DNA of 64,000 nt from Oenanthe sinensis (GCA_028671895.1 CM053800.1:25317886-25381885), one strand, 5' to 3'. Positions 11,351-25,700 are shown, numbered from the stretch's first letter. Translations and numbers: made by a program. The notes: a model not told the origin generated them from the sequence alone.

Positions 11351-14136
11351 TTTTGGGAATCCAAGATACAAACTTTCTATAGTGAGATAACCTTGTTCAA
11401 AATTTTAATAGAGATCTTTTCAATGAAGATCATTGTAACAAAACAACCAGAGTGATTTGTAGATCACTAAGCTCATTTTTAAATGTATATGAGAGATAAG
11501 GAAGAAATTAATTTGGATATGACTGAGAGCAACCATATTTGTACTCAAGATGGCCAGTCTTTAGTACTTTCTGGTTTATAATACATAATCGAGTGGTTGC
11601 CCACCAGACTTTTGTCACACAGACAAGAAGTCACACCATATGCATTGTTCATCTCAATCGGATGAAAAATAGTTAACATTTAGAAGAAAATGATTTTGAA
11701 AGGGAGAGAAAATATATTTTGGAATTTTTTATTCCATAATGCATAACGAACTCAATATACAACAGTCCCTACTCATTTAGGAACCTATTGACAAAATCCC
11801 CAAATTTCTTATTTCCCATTTCTATTCTTCACTTTCCTCAAACTTTCTCCGCCACTTACTATATGTTTCACAATTTCAGCTCATTTTACCCAAACTCATT
11901 CTTATGGGATTTGTCATCCAACCTCTCTTCTCTTAAGATTTTCTAATGATATATGTATTTATCTTCGGGTTCTTCCTTCATCTTTAGACAGATCAGAATA
12001 TCCTCTGTGAAGATTATGACAACTTGTCCAATTATTTCTTACAATTCCAATTAATCCTTAGAAGGTACAGGTGCATTCATTAATACATCCTTCCTCATCA
12101 AAGACTCATAACATCCTTATCACGTTCTCAATGCCATCCTTGGCATATTATCTAGGTAATTCTGTAGTTGGCGATAACTTATCCTCAATATATTTTCTCC
12201 AGTAGACTAATTTCTTCGAGTGGTCTATCCATATTATGGATAACCAATAATGATTGCTAAATTAACCAATTCACTTAATCCATTCTCACCAATGTATACG
12301 CAGTCTCATGCCGCTGTCCGTTTCCTTTACAGACAACCCACGTGCACCTCTTAGTAACACTTTCAATAAATAGTCTTTATAACTGAGGGACTAACCCTCT
12401 TAGGCTGCCAGGTGCCATCTTCTAAGATGCCTCCAATGCTAAAGTTGCTCATAACACTAGGTCAATGATAAATGACGTGATCTCTGATGGTGGTAACCCC
12501 AAAATATCACTAAGGGTTACTTTTCCCAATTCTTTAACTACTCTCTTTATTGAATAGTTCCTTTTTCATATCCATTACTGGTGCCCCACAATTTAGCATC
12601 CAAAGCGTAATACACTTTTTATTCGAATCTTAATTCGAACCTTCTCAAATTATCTCTCCATATTTAAAACATGTCATCCCTTCTTTTAGGGCAATAATTA
12701 ACATAACATCTAGACTTTATAATTATATCTTCTTGCTGTCCATTTCACATATTCTCCCATTTCAGGCTCACTGTTCTTCCCGAAGTAGAACTCTGGTTCC
12801 TGGTTAAAAGTTCATGGTATTTCCATATATGTAGCCACTTCATTTTCATATTCTGTCATAGTTTATTATTTCCAACACTGTGACTTTATTCTCAATTCAT
12901 CACTTTTAGGGACAATCTTAGCAATTCCCATAGACTTTTATTCACGATCTGAAACACTCTTGTTTCAGGTCTAGAACTTTAATTACATCTGAATTTCCAG
13001 ATACTTAGGAAACACTTGCATAATGCAAGAAATAGCTATGGCTAAAGAATTCTTTGTTCAACAAAGTTCATAAGAATTCTTACTGAATCAACGATCTTAT
13101 TAGGCCTCGACCAAATACTTTTCATAAATTTAGGATCATCCAAGACTACTCGGACCACTCTCTAGTCTGGAATTCCACTATTAAAACAAGTAACTTCATA
13201 CCAGCATTCATGCCATGTCTCGTTTATTCTGGTTAATCCAACCACCGTATTTGCAATGTGGCGGTCACTTCTATCCCAAGGCTTACTTTAATCCAACATC
13301 CTTAATATATTCAAGAATTATATCAAGTGCGTATCTTATCTCTTTGTTGCGACTCTACATCGTATGCATACCATACATCATTTAAATTAGGGCTTCACTT
13401 TTTATTCTCAGAGAATTCCCAACAGAATCCTCAATATTACTCATATATAGATGGCTATATTCTTTTAAGGCATACTACTCCATTTTACCCTGAAACATTC
13501 TATTTACACGTCCCCTTATTTCGAAATTTCATTAAACTAATGGGAACGTATTTTCCACAGACAATTGGGCATGACCTATCCATATGTCGGACTATGCCCG
13601 GTGTAAAAACACCTCAATTATAATCCCAAAACATTCACAGTTCCCAAACATCAACATCTCATCAATCACTTATAACATAATGTAGACCAAAAGGGAAATA
13701 ACTATGAGTCACTCTATATATGTACTTACTCTCGAGTATCCACAAGTCAGTCAACAACAATATCAATGGTCAATATATTGGACCATCAATCACATTCGTT
13801 CAGAAATGCTCCCATCGGTCCTGGGGTACTAGCATACCTTGTGCTACCCTTATAGCCTATCTAGGCTCTTTTATAAGTGCTCCATAATTCTCAAACTCTC
13901 ATTCTCAATCATAAATCCTCTTACTCAGGTGAGTCTCCTCGGCTAGTGCTCGACATCTTTGTAAGGAAAGTTCTTATTATCTTTCCTAACTATCCTTATA
14001 TGAGTATATTAGTCTCATAATATAAATCACTGCTACATCTGATAGCCCGAATATGAATTCGATAGGAGCTCGCTCTCTATCAATCTTATCCAAACATAAC
14101 TCTTAACTCTCTCGTTCCTGAGTACTATAACCTAGA
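11351..14136. other. Remaining interior of element E, no recognisable coding sequence
   Basis: About 2.8 kb without a readable domain on either strand. A stretch at about 13565-13605 (GGGCATGACCT, then GTCGGACTATGCCC) echoes a piece of E's own LTR at about 8633-8670. The segment just before the PBS (CTGAGTACTATAAC) matches the equivalent place in B at about 58029. Short openings here do not resemble any protein I know. Confidence 0.5.
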
Positions 14137-14148
14137 GCTCTGATACCA
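14137..14148 (-). other. Primer-binding site of element E
   Basis: Minus strand TGGTATCAGAGC, an exact match to the 12-nt complement of plant initiator tRNA-Met 3' end, four bases from the 5' LTR. Confidence 0.9.
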
Positions 14149-14152
14149 TCTC

Positions 14153-17100
14153 TGTGACGCCCCCAGATCCGGGGTCAGGGATCCGGGTCATCACGGTCCA
14201 ATTTTCACCACAATAACATCATTCACCTGCTGTAACCATTATAATAACCAAACATAAAAGCAGTGACCCCAAACCAAACACACAACTCGAGTTATAGCCT
14301 CAGGGAACGAACTTAAAATAATAACGGTTATTACAAACCAATGTAACCTCAGGATCTCACACTACTAATATAACTTCCACATGATGTTACATTAGAAGTA
14401 AACATTAATCTAAGATCTACTGTCACATTACATATTTTTCAACCAGAATAGGATTCTAATCTGGAATCCCGCCTTTCTTGCACCATTTATCAAAGTCCTG
14501 AACCTGACTAGCTCAAGCTCGAATCTTCCTGTTCCTGAACATAATACTCGAGGTAGACAATTCATAGTCATCTCTTTCTGCAAGATATAAGATTTACAAA
14601 AAGCAAGAATGAGCCAAAGAATGCTCAGCAAGTTATTTATCAGAATATTTCAAGGAAAAGGTGATAGCCATAATTATCCCAACTGGATATTCAACAACAA
14701 CAGTATACAACTTACAATATGAGTGAAGATGTATAATCAATTATATCTCGACAATAAATGACTCGAGGTTCACGATGCAAGAAGATATTCACAACAATAA
14801 TGCAGTTCGCGTTACTGCAGTACAACAATTTAAGTTCATAACTTTTGAGATTGACAGTATCAATAACTAAGCACAATGGCCTCAATCACCGAGCGCCATT
14901 AATTTGAGTACCAATAAGCAAGCAGTTCAATATACTGCGAAAAGAATGAATGAAAGTTCAACAATTCTCATTAACACTATCAGTAACTTAGCATCATGGC
15001 TTTCGTTATAGTGTAGGAACAATGAAACTGATATATACACGAATAACACGGTACTCAAACCAACCAACCAACTCAGAGTGGATTACATTCCCGTTGACAC
15101 TATCGGTAACTCAGCACCTAGGCTTGCGTTACAGTGCAACGTCAAATTCCAATTGGAAGAAACGGGATTAACTGGAGATTTTTTTCAACGCCCTATTGTA
15201 CGCGATGATCAGTCGCCTTGTACAATAGAAAACCAGTCACTTTCTCTACTAGTAGAAGGACAACCCCTTATCGGGACGTCACCCTAGGCAACACATGGGC
15301 CTTTAGTTTACGGCTGGGTCGTGCGTCACCGACCTCTTACGCAACCTTACTCCAGTCCCTGATGAATACTTAAACATTCATTAAACCTAGAAGGAAATTT
15401 AATCAAGCCTTCTAGAATAACAACAATCCACTCTAGGATTTCAATCAACTGTTAAGGAAGAGAATTCAATACCACCTTCCAGAACAACAACAATCCCTCA
15501 TAGGATTTCATCAACAGATAAGGAAGGGAATTTAATACAACCTTCCAGAACAACACAACAATCCATCACAGGATTTCATCAACAGATAAGGAAGGAAATT
15601 TAATACAACCTTCCAGAACAACACAACAATCCATCACAGGATTTCAATTAACAGATAAGGAAGGGAATTTAATACAACCTTCCAGAACAACTCAACAATC
15701 CATCACAGGATTTCAATTAACAGATAAGGAAGGGAATTTAATACAACCTTCTAGAACAACTCAACAATCCATCACAGGATTTCAATTAACAGATAAGGAA
15801 GGGAATTTAATACAACCTTCCAGAACAACTCAACAATCCATCACAGGATTTCAATTAACAGATAAGGAAGGGAATTTAATACAACCTTCCAGAACAACTC
15901 AACAATCCATCACAGGATTTCAATTAACAGATAAGGAAGGGAATTTAATACAACCTTCCAGAACAACAATGACCTATTGTTAGATTTCAATATCTGACAA
16001 TAGCTTGGCTCCCGAAACCAAGTGGGAGTACTCTCGACACATCTGGGTTGACTCTCAGTCAACGAATTCAACAAGACAGAAACCCTTGAATTAAGGAGAC
16101 TCAAGAACGCGACCGGGGAGCCGCTAATACTAGTTAAAATAGACTCCACAAAACATTACCCGTTTGGATTGAAACCCTGGGCCACGAGGCACCCATACAA
16201 CTGGGAGGAATATCGGAGTCGGACGTTACCTCCCGAACCTGGAGTTATCGATTCAGAATAAATCCAAAATATCCGAGTCATCGCTCGCTATTTATTATTT
16301 AATGAAATATAATAATAATAGACGCTTAGACAACTCCAGAATATTTTTAAAGGGCAAATAAATATTTTATTAATATTTAGGAGGCCCAGAATAATCCTCG
16401 AAAAATATTAAAAGGATTTAAAAGAATTAAAATATTTAATCCCAATATAATCAAGATTATTTGATATTTAAATAATCTTAAACGATTCACCATATTTAAA
16501 TAGTATTTAATCAACATTAAATAATATTTAAATAATTTCAAATACCCCGAAAGTATTTATTTAACATTTAAACACTTTCCATATCCTTTAAATAATATTT
16601 AATAAACTAAATATTATTTAAAACACCGATGGGATATTAACCCAAATCCACTAATCCCATCTCATACTAGACTACTCCCGGTCGACCATCGAGCACCAAA
16701 AAGATGTACTCGATACCAGATTCAGTTATACAAAACTGAAAACAAACATCCTCTAACTTTTTGAGAAGTTCAGAGGCATCTCAAAACAAGGTTGAAAAGA
16801 TCTCATTCTACTCACAAGAAACAATCTTAACACCCTACTCATACCTGTGTCCTACATCAGAATAATAGTGATGAAGCGTCGGACACTTGCATACTCTAAC
16901 TTTTCGAGAAGTTCAGAGTAACAGACGAATCAAGTTATAAATGAACAAGACAGTTCAAGGGAAATGCCGACGTGCATTCCTAACGACAACAATGAGCTAG
17001 ATAGTTCCAAATACAACAAAATGTATAGTCGAAGAACTTATCATTAAGTCAAAGATTTCAAAAAGTTTGGCATCACCATGAATCAACAATATTCTGATAT

Positions 17101-19388
17101 GAAATAAGACAATAGAGTCGGAAACTTGCCTGGAGTCCAAGGAATGCTATTCCAACTTCTCCACGTTCTACACTTAGAACCTTTGTTTCCAAAATTTATC
17201 GACCCTAGACGCTTATTAAGCCTAAGCGACTGTCTTTTCTGCAGAAAATCGGGCATGACCTTTTCGTAAATCGGACTATCCACCTGTTTTCAAACCAAGC
17301 CAATCAACAATTCATTCTACTATATATAAAGTCAAACTTACTTTAAAACCAATTCCTTCACCATACTATAGTCAATTCCGGTTTTAATCATAACGTTTTG
17401 AAAACCAAGTCCAACCCGCCCTAACCGACGGTGACCAACTACTATTTTAGAAAAATCCAGAATGACTAAGTAGGTCTAACAATTCCAAACCATTAGTAAT
17501 CAATCCTCGAATCATGTCATTTAAGCGAAACTAAGTTGTTTGCTCAAATTAAATCATTTTCGAATCATAAGATTACTCCACCTACTCATGTAAACTCATT
17601 GCTGGTGGTGGGGAGTTCAAGCGATTTCATTAAAATCAAAACTCTTCCACTCAACCCAAGTATCCAACAATTACCCAACTGGCACTATTTTTAATAAATT
17701 GAGTTTTAATCTCATGAATTTGATAATCTAGGACCTCGATACTAACCCACAAACTTATATCGAGTCCAATTATGATCCTTACAATATGCACTTGATAGTT
17801 TTATTAACTCTTCTTTTTGCCCGACATTTCACCTTCTCGGGCCTACTTTAGCTACTCGTAAAACTATCATCTCAATAGTTTTTAATCAAGTTCTTTGCAC
17901 CTACGTATAGTCATGATATTCCTCAACAACTTCCGTTACTGGGTCGACTCGAGACAAGTTCTCCATCTTGCCCGAAATCGTTTCTCAAAACGATTGCTTA
18001 ACCTTTTTCTCATGTTCATTTCATTCTCACACCCTGTTTTCTAGCATTTTTAATAAATTGGAAATTAATCATTTTGATACGATTTCTTCTCTGGGGTCTT
18101 GTATGACTGTCAAGGAATCTCCCATAAAAGTTTCAGATTTTATTAAGCTCCGTAGCTAGTCCAATCATAGCCTCAAAGTTGGACAAAAACAGGATTTTCA
18201 TTTCCTGCGCTACCGTTACTAAAACATCCATAACTTTTGACTCGTAACTCCGAATGACGCAAAATTAGCGCTCAAACGATCTACATACTATCTACTATCC
18301 AGTCATCTCATCAAACTACTCATACCAGTTGAAAAATGTTCCCAGATTTTCTGGACAGTAGGCAGCAGATGGTTCAAAAAAAATTGGCATGGTTTCGTTT
18401 GTAAACTCATCGTTTTCCATTTTTATTCTACTCCAAATCAACCAACAAACAATCCCAAACTCCTCAACCAACATCAACAATTATCATACATCAATTCCAA
18501 GCCATTTACTAACAAAAGTTATGAACTAAGAGTTTAACAAATATTAGCCAAACACATGCATCCATGCTTAAACAATGCTACCCATGGCTTGTATAACGTT
18601 AAACAATCATCAACCAAGCCAAACGAACTCAAGAATCAAGAAAACAAAAATTCAATTTTCGGATTTTACTGTTCATTCGAACTTCTTTGAATCATAACTC
18701 AAGATTCCATGGATGGAATGAAATGAAATCAAAGACAAGCGTAGTAGGAGTCGGTACCTTCGATTTGAGCTATTAAACGCGAAGATTGAGCAAGAAATGA
18801 GCAAGCTAGCACTTCATCTTCTTCATTTTCTTCTCTTCTTCTCTCTCCCTCTATCTCTCATTCGGCACTTATGAAATAAAATGTGGTGTTGGCTGATTTT
18901 TCTCTTTTATGCGTCCCCTAGCTTTGTGCGGTAGTCGCGTAATTCCTCGATAACGTTTTAATCTCTCGTTATCGTACTCTTTTCTTTCGTCCCACCTAAG
19001 TTTTAAAACTTAAAATCTCATATTATGATTCTAATATATTTTAGAATCATTAAATTAATATTCTTTAATTGTTCCGAGAATTTACGAAACAATTCTCTGA
19101 GTAAACACTTTTCACTTACACCATTTCTCAAATTCTGTTACGACTTCCATCCGGACTTCAAATTCATTTTTGTTAGACCAAAAATAATTATAAGTCCCAT
19201 ATTGTTTGCATATGCTACCGTAACACCGATACGCATATTTCTGAATATCCCGTATATTAAGAATACGGTCTCACACTTCAAGTACCTTATGGAGAAAAAT
19301 AAATCCATAAAATCATTCATTCATAAAATGAAAAATTTTTATCCAAAAATCGTAATAACCCCAAGCGTCAAAAATACGGGTTATTACA
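14153..19388 (-). repeat. 5' LTR of element E (5236 bp)
   Basis: Same length and almost the same sequence as 5538-10773. The differences I can see are at about 14280 (AAAAAC versus AAACAC), in the tandem array (7162 T versus G), at about 16250 (GACTC versus GATTC) and at about 16906 (TTTTTG versus TTTTCG). It contains the second copy of the 68-bp array (about 15390-15965). Confidence 0.92.
15390..15965. repeat. 68-bp tandem repeat array in E's 5' LTR
   Basis: Same unit, copy number and order as the array at 6775-7350. Since both LTRs are copied from one template at insertion, this shows the array existed before E transposed. Confidence 0.9.
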
Positions 19389-19707
19389 GTCCTTGTCATC
19401 CAATGATTTCGGACACTGATCTTTAGAGATCGTTATCCCTTGAGACACGGGGACATATCCCCTTTTTGCATTTTACATACCAAAACGATGCAAAACCTTA
19501 TCGATGTATGTACTCTGACTTAGACCGATCATCTTTCTAGATCTATCCCTATAGATCCTCATTCTTAGAATGTAGGATGCATCTCCTAAGTCTTTCATAG
19601 AGAAGTTGCTCCCTAACCAAATCTTAACAGCCTTGAGAGAAGGTATGTCATTCCCCATTAGTAGTATGTCATCAACATATAGTACTATGAATGCCACATG
19701 GCTCCCA
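19389..19707 (-). pseudogene. Element M pol fragment: RT with YVDD box, stopped at 19473
   Basis: Continuation of M's frame to the right of E. It holds the reverse-transcriptase active-site box (FIVLYVDDILLMGN) and the following thumb region up to RFGM, where TAA at 19473-19475 replaces the CAA seen in P. It ends at 19707, where P's left LTR begins. The bases 19703-19707 (tccca) are one half of P's TSD. Confidence 0.9.
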
Positions 19708-21274
19708 TGTTGGTGTAGGTGCCCTAGAGGCAATACAATGTTTATTTTGATAAACCTTTATGTCAATTGATTATTCAATAAACGTATTTATTATGACTTT
19801 AATTACTGCGATATATTTGTTAGCATAATAAATGTCCTTAGAATCATGATACACATTGTATAGTTTAGTACATGACTTGAACTTGAGATTATATAATATA
19901 TCATATTCTTAAATGTCCCTAGTCGAGTATTATTATTATAGGACAATAATAATACATAAATAGACTAGTATGTTGTTTGACTGATAACCACATCTCATTG
20001 GTTATAAGTATGGGGATACTAAAGTCAATACATAGGTACATGTAGGAGTACATGATACTGGACAGACCCACAGTGAGATTCTTCATGTTTAATAAAGTCA
20101 TAAGAAAGACTCACAGTGATAATGGTGTAATGATCCTTTGACTTGAGATCATTATATTTCTATATGAGGATTAATATACTTTGACTACATTAAAAGTTAC
20201 CTTTGACCGGGTGATGATAAAAGTGGACATCGGGTATATCATGAGTCGTATGAGAAATATGAATGATAGATAAAGGATTTAACCCTCCTATAATTAGGAG
20301 AGATATTATTGGCCTCTTGATTGAGTGAGACTATAAAATGCATGGCCGTGCTCAAATAATGATTTGTTTTCATAGTCTACTCATGGATCAAGTAAACCCG
20401 GATTAAATGTTGAAGAGGATGACTAAATACATGCCTCGAGTTTAATCTATAATATATATGGTTAAAGGGATTATATTACACAGAAACATTAATCACGAAA
20501 GGTTTTATCGAATCACGATTTAATTATTATTTAATTGGGTAGCAATGATGTATTACTAGATACCGCTCATTGTTTATAATTTTATTGGAGAATAAAATTA
20601 TTGCTAATTAAATAATAGCCTATAGGGTCACACACATAGAGTACTTAGAGGAATAGTTAATTTAAATTATAGATTTAAATTAATTGATGATTATTTGAAT
20701 TTTATTATATTAATTAAGTGAGACTTAATTAATTAAAATAATATAAATTCGAATTCGAATTTGAATTCTGCCCTTAATAATTAAGTGTGACTTAGTTATT
20801 AATTAAATAATAAAATTCGATTTTATTATTTAATCCTAAACCTACATGGGTTAGGCTTTGCTGTTATGGGTTGCTATTATGGGCCTATTAACCAACCATT
20901 ATAAATAGATAATGTAGGGTTAATAAGGATTAAGTTTTTAAGAAAAAACGAACCCTAGCAGCAGTAAAGGAAGAGAGAAAAGGCAGAGGCAGAATTCGAA
21001 ATCATCAAAGGAGGCTAGTACATCCATTCTGTAATCAAGATCGTGAGACGTTCTTGAAGGTGCTCGTGTGGATACCATAGAGGTGCTTTCGAGAGGAAGA
21101 CAAAAGTCGTGAAAGCTAGGATCTCCGTTGAGTTCGTGTAAGTCAAGACCAGACAAAGGTATGATTCCGTTTCACCATAATCTGTCAATCTTATACATGA
21201 TCCTGCGTTAGGGTTCCGAAATTTTCGTTATATTTACGTTTAATCCGCTGCGTTTTATGCCTCGGAACCCAACA
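19708..21274 (+). repeat. Left LTR of element P (1567 bp)
   Basis: Starts TGTTGGTGTAGGTGCCCTAG and ends CTCGGAACCCAACA. A TATAAATA box is at 20900-20907. It differs from the right LTR at roughly eleven positions that I can see, e.g. ACCCGG/ACTCGG near 20397 and GCAGTAAAGG/GCAGCAAAGG near 20963. Confidence 0.93.
20900..20907 (+). promoter_or_regulatory. TATA box of P's left LTR
   Basis: TATAAATA in the unique part of the LTR, conserved in the right P LTR at 27882-27889 and in M's LTRs (33442-33449 and 4528-4535, minus strand). Confidence 0.6.
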
Positions 21275-21566
21275 TCCCACTAACCTTCTTGTAAACACAA
21301 GGTTCATCTTCATTTTGAACAAAGCCATACTCTTTGATTGTTTCATCAAAACGGATGTTCCATCTCCTAGAGGCTTGCTTCAATCCATAAATGGATCGAC
21401 GTAATTTACATACCTTGCTAACATTCCTTGGATCGACAAAACCTTCAGTTTGTGTCATGTACACATCCACATCCTCTTCAAGGCTTCCATTAAGGAAGGC
21501 TGTTTTGACATCCATTTGCCAGATTTCATAATCATGGAATGCTGCAATAGCAAGCAAAATCCCTAT
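21275..21566 (-). pseudogene. Duplicated piece of element M RT between P's left LTR and P's leader
   Basis: Matches M at 28257-28548 with about six substitutions. It encodes, on the minus strand, the RT palm segment with QMDVKTAFLNGSLEEDVDVYMTQ and RSIYGLKQASRRWN. At its right end CCCTATGGA passes without a break into P's leader sequence (ATACAAGAAG); TATGGA-like sequence occurs in both parents at the join, indicating microhomology. It is a product of recombination, not a separate gene. Confidence 0.88.
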
Positions 21567-22709
21567 GGATACAAGAAGAGGAGGAAGCACCCATGGATAC
21601 AAGAAGAATGAAGACATGTAATTGTATTTATATTTCACCACCATAGATTGACTTTGATCCTTTCATTAGCTCGAAAGGATCACATAGGAAAGGGGCCATA
21701 ACCAAGCATGTTTACATACTGCACTTTACATATTGATGTATGAATGTATGTGTAGAGTAGAAGATGCATGCTTTAATTAGATTAATGATGTATGCATGTA
21801 TTAGATACGTCACCCATGCCATGCTTGCCATGCTAAACAAGATAAAATCTGTAACGATTTAAGATTTTAAAATTAACAAACGATTATGAGATTCTTGTGT
21901 TTATGAAATATGGATTTTTAAAACACGGAATTGAATATGGATTTTGATGTCTATAATTGGGATTTTCTGACAAAAATGGATATGCGTATTCGTAAGGCTG
22001 ATGGGTTTTAAGTGTGACCACTGGTATCCTCCATCTACCTGGGAAATGAACAATTTAATATGTCAATTTCAAATATTTAGTTCAAGGAAAAATTGAGGAT
22101 CTCTTCATGATGTGATCATGATCGTCATAAATTTTATAAACCCCTTAACAAAATATTAAGTTTTAATCGGATGCTTTCTAATGAATGAACACTCATCGAA
22201 TCCTAGATCGATTAGGGGAAAGACTGTCAGTGGTAGGGGACTCCTATCTATCGTGGTGAGATGCGACGAATATAAACGGTTATATTCGGCCGTTGTATCA
22301 TTGGGTCAAACTTAACTGAGTCGTCATAATAAGGTGAAAGTAAACGGTTATATTCAACCATTATGAACTTAGAAGCATAGAGTTTGGTTAAAAATCTATT
22401 AGATAGATAAGATCAATCGTTGCTCACCAAACTATCCAAGAATTATATATGATATAATTGACAAATGTTGTCTACCTAAATAATCATTCTTAAGGACTTC
22501 CAGTGGTTGACTTAAGACATGACGAAATATGGATCTTGGCTCACTAGAAAGAATTATGGGATATACTTTCCAAATTAATAGTAAGGGCTATTGAGTTGAT
22601 AAAAATAGTGGGAGATATATTATGAATGTATCATAATCATTTGAACATAATAAATAACTCAGACAATCTAATGTTTATTTTGCGCTTTTATCATTGTAGA
22701 TACCAAATA
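21567..22709 (+). other. Leader (5' UTR) of element P, 5'-truncated
   Basis: Corresponds to about the inner two-thirds of M's leader (31210 to about 32330, opposite strand). The PBS and the first several hundred bases are missing. Just before the gag start the sequence reads TTTATCATTGTAG followed by ATACCAAATAATG; the pyrimidine-rich TTGTAG could be a 3' splice site, which would put an intron in the leader, but no matching donor remains in this truncated copy. Confidence 0.75.
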
Positions 22710-25700
22710 ATGACAAACAACACAAACACACTATCCGTACGATCTGTCCTTGAGAAGGATAAGCTGACAGGAGGAAACAACTTCCTAGACTGGCAGAGGA
22801 ATTTGAGGATTGTCCTCAGGCAGGAGCGCAAGCTTCATGTCATTGATATTCCTCCGGCAGGTCCCCTTCCTGAGGGCGCTACTGTTGAGGAACGAGCAGC
22901 CCACACAAAGGATGAGAATGATGCAACTGATGTTGCATGTCTTATGTTGGCAACTATGAGTGCTGAGCTTCAAAGACAACATGTGCATATGGATGCATAT
23001 ACTATCTATGAGCACTTGCAAAGCATGTTTGCAAGCCAAACTCGTCAAGAAAGGTTCAACACGAGCAAGTCACTTTTTAATTGCAAACAAGGGGCAAGTG
23101 AACCAGTTGGCCCACATGTTCTGAAGATGATTGGTTACATTGAGTATCTTGATACTTTGGGTTTCCCGATTATTCAGGAAATTGGTATTGACCTAATCAT
23201 GAATTCTTTGAACAACAAATTCACCCAGTTTATCATAAACTACAACATGAATGAATTTCACAAAACACCTACTAAATTGTTGGCTATGTTGAGAACATAT
23301 GAGACCAACATGAAGACGGCTGAACCTGCTCCCATACTGATGGTGGGCAATAAAGGTAAGGCCAAAGGGAAAGGCAAGTGGAAGGGTAAGAAGAAGACAG
23401 GTTCTGATTCTACACCCAAGCCAAAGTCAGGTCCCAAACAGGCTTTAAAGCCTAAAGGTGGGGTCGCTAAGGGTGAATGTCACTACTGTAAGAAAACTGG
23501 TCACTGGAAGAGAAACTGTTCAGTTTACTTGGAGGATCTGAAGAAGAAGAGGGCTGAGCAAGCTTCTACTTCAGGTATATATGTTATAGAAGTCAATCTG
23601 TCTATTTCTACATCTTGGGTATTGGATACTGGATGTGCTTCTCACATTTGTATAAATGTGCAGGAAATGCAGAGAAGTAGGACATTTGCTAAAGGAGAAA
23701 TGGACCTACGAGTTGCCAATGGAGCAAGAATTGTTGCTTTAGCTGTAGGAACATATTATTTATCTTTGCCCTCTGGGCTAGTTTTAGAACTGGAAAATTG
23801 TTATTACGTGCCTGCGATTCGCAGAAACATTATTTCTGTTTCTTGTTTGGACAAGAAAGGTTTTTCGTTTACAATAAAGAACAACAGTTGCTCTTTTGCT
23901 TTGAATGATTTAACCTATGGTGTTGCGCGTTTGTTTAATGGTTTATATGTTCTTGACTTAGATAATCCTGTCTGTAATATAGAAAACAAACGACTTAAAG
24001 TTAATGACTCAAATCAAACATACCTCTGGCATTGTCGTCTAGGCCATATAAATGAGAAACGCATATCCAAATTACATAAGGATGGATACTTGGATAAGTT
24101 TGATTTTGAATCATACCAAGAATGCGAATCTTGTTTACTTGGTAAAATGACTAAAGCCCCTTTCACTGGTAAGGGTCAAAGGGCCACTGAACGTCTGGAG
24201 CTAATACATAGTGATGTATGTGGCCCAATGCGTGTGATGGCTAGAGGAGGCTACTACTACTTCATAACATTTACTGATGATTTCAGTAGATATGGATATG
24301 TATATCTTATGAAGAATAAATCCGATTCTTTTGAAAAGTTCAAAGAATACAAGGCTGAAGTAGAAAAGAAAATTGGTGGAGGTGCAAGTATTAAAATCTT
24401 ACAATCTGATCGTGGAGGAGAATACTTGAGCACTGAATTTAAAGATTATTTAAAGGAGTGTGGTATTGTATCACAACTCACTCCGCCAGGTACACCTCAA
24501 TGGAATGGAGTTTTAGAGAGGAGAAATCGCACCTTGTTGGACATGGTACGATCGATGATGAGTCATGCAGATCTTCCAATTAGTTTCTGGGGTTATGCTC
24601 TAGAAACAGCGGCTTTCACACTTAACCGTGTTCCTACTAAGAAGATTCAAAAGACTCCATATGAGATATGGGAGAAGAAACGGTCAGGCATGAGCTTTAT
24701 GAAAGTTTGGGGATGCAAGGCGTTTGTGAAACATCAAGTATCTGACAAGCTTGGACGTAAATCTGAAGAGTGCAATTTTGTGGGATACCCTAAAGAAACA
24801 AAGGCGTATTATTTTTATAGTCCTTCTGAGCAGAAAGTGTTTATTGCTCGAGATGCTGTTTTCATGGAAAGAGATTTTGTTTCCGAAAGAAACAGTGGGA
24901 GAACTATAGACCTCGATGAAGATCGAGAACCACAAAATAGCATTGAACCTGAAGTGGAACAGGAGCAGGATAATGATAATGCTCAACAAACACAGGTTGT
25001 TCGTAGAACTGGTAGAATTCGCCATGAGCCAGAGAGATATGGACTTCTTTTGACTCAATGTGGTGATTTGATGCTCATAGATGAAGATGAGCCTCTCACA
25101 TACCAAGATGCTATGAACAGTCCAGAATCTAAGAGATGGCTAGAAGCCATGAAATCCGAGATGGATTCCATGTACGAAAATCGAGTATGGACTTTGGTTG
25201 ATCCACCTGAAGGGGTAAAACCGATAGGGTGCAAATGGGTTTTTAAGAAGAAAACTGACATGGATGGAAATGTTCAGACCTATAAAGCAAGGCTGGTTGC
25301 AAAAGGTTTCAAACAAATTCATGGTATTGACTATGATGAAACTTTCTCACCAGTGGCTATGGTCAAGTCCATAAGGATTTTGCTTGCTATTGCAGCATTC
25401 CATGATTATGAAATCTGGCAAATGGATGTCAAAACAGCCTTCCTTAACGGAATCCTTGAAGAGGATGTGGATGTGTACATGACACAACCTGAAGGTTTTG
25501 TCGATCCAAGGAATGTTAGCAAGATATGTAAATTACGTCGATCCATTTATGGATTGAAGCAAGCCTCTAGGAGATGGAATATCCGTTTTGATGAAACAGT
25601 CAAAGAGTATGGCTTTGTTCAAAACGAAGATGAACCTTGTGTTTACAAGAAGGTTAGTGGGAGCCATGTGGCATTCATAGTACTGTATGTTGATGACATA

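Larger units (their letters stand above)
5538..19388 (-). mobile_element. Element E: large-LTR, apparently non-autonomous gypsy-type retrotransposon
   Basis: 13,851 bp flanked by gtcct at 5533-5537 and 19389-19393 (TSD). Two LTRs of exactly 5236 bp flank a 3.4-kb interior with PPT (10774-10792) and PBS (14137-14148) in the proper minus-strand order. The interior keeps only decayed integrase sequence, and no gag, protease, RT or RNase H can be read. By eye the two LTRs differ at about four positions, so the insertion is recent although the coding part is long dead. I infer that it was mobilised by proteins from another element. Blocks of LTR sequence, PBS flank and PPT are shared with chromovirus B, the obvious candidate helper family. 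Confidence 0.88.

Noticed and set aside
24684..25106. 140-codon minus-strand opening within P's integrase/RT region
   Set aside because: Shadow of the sense gag-pol frame; it recurs in M for the same reason.
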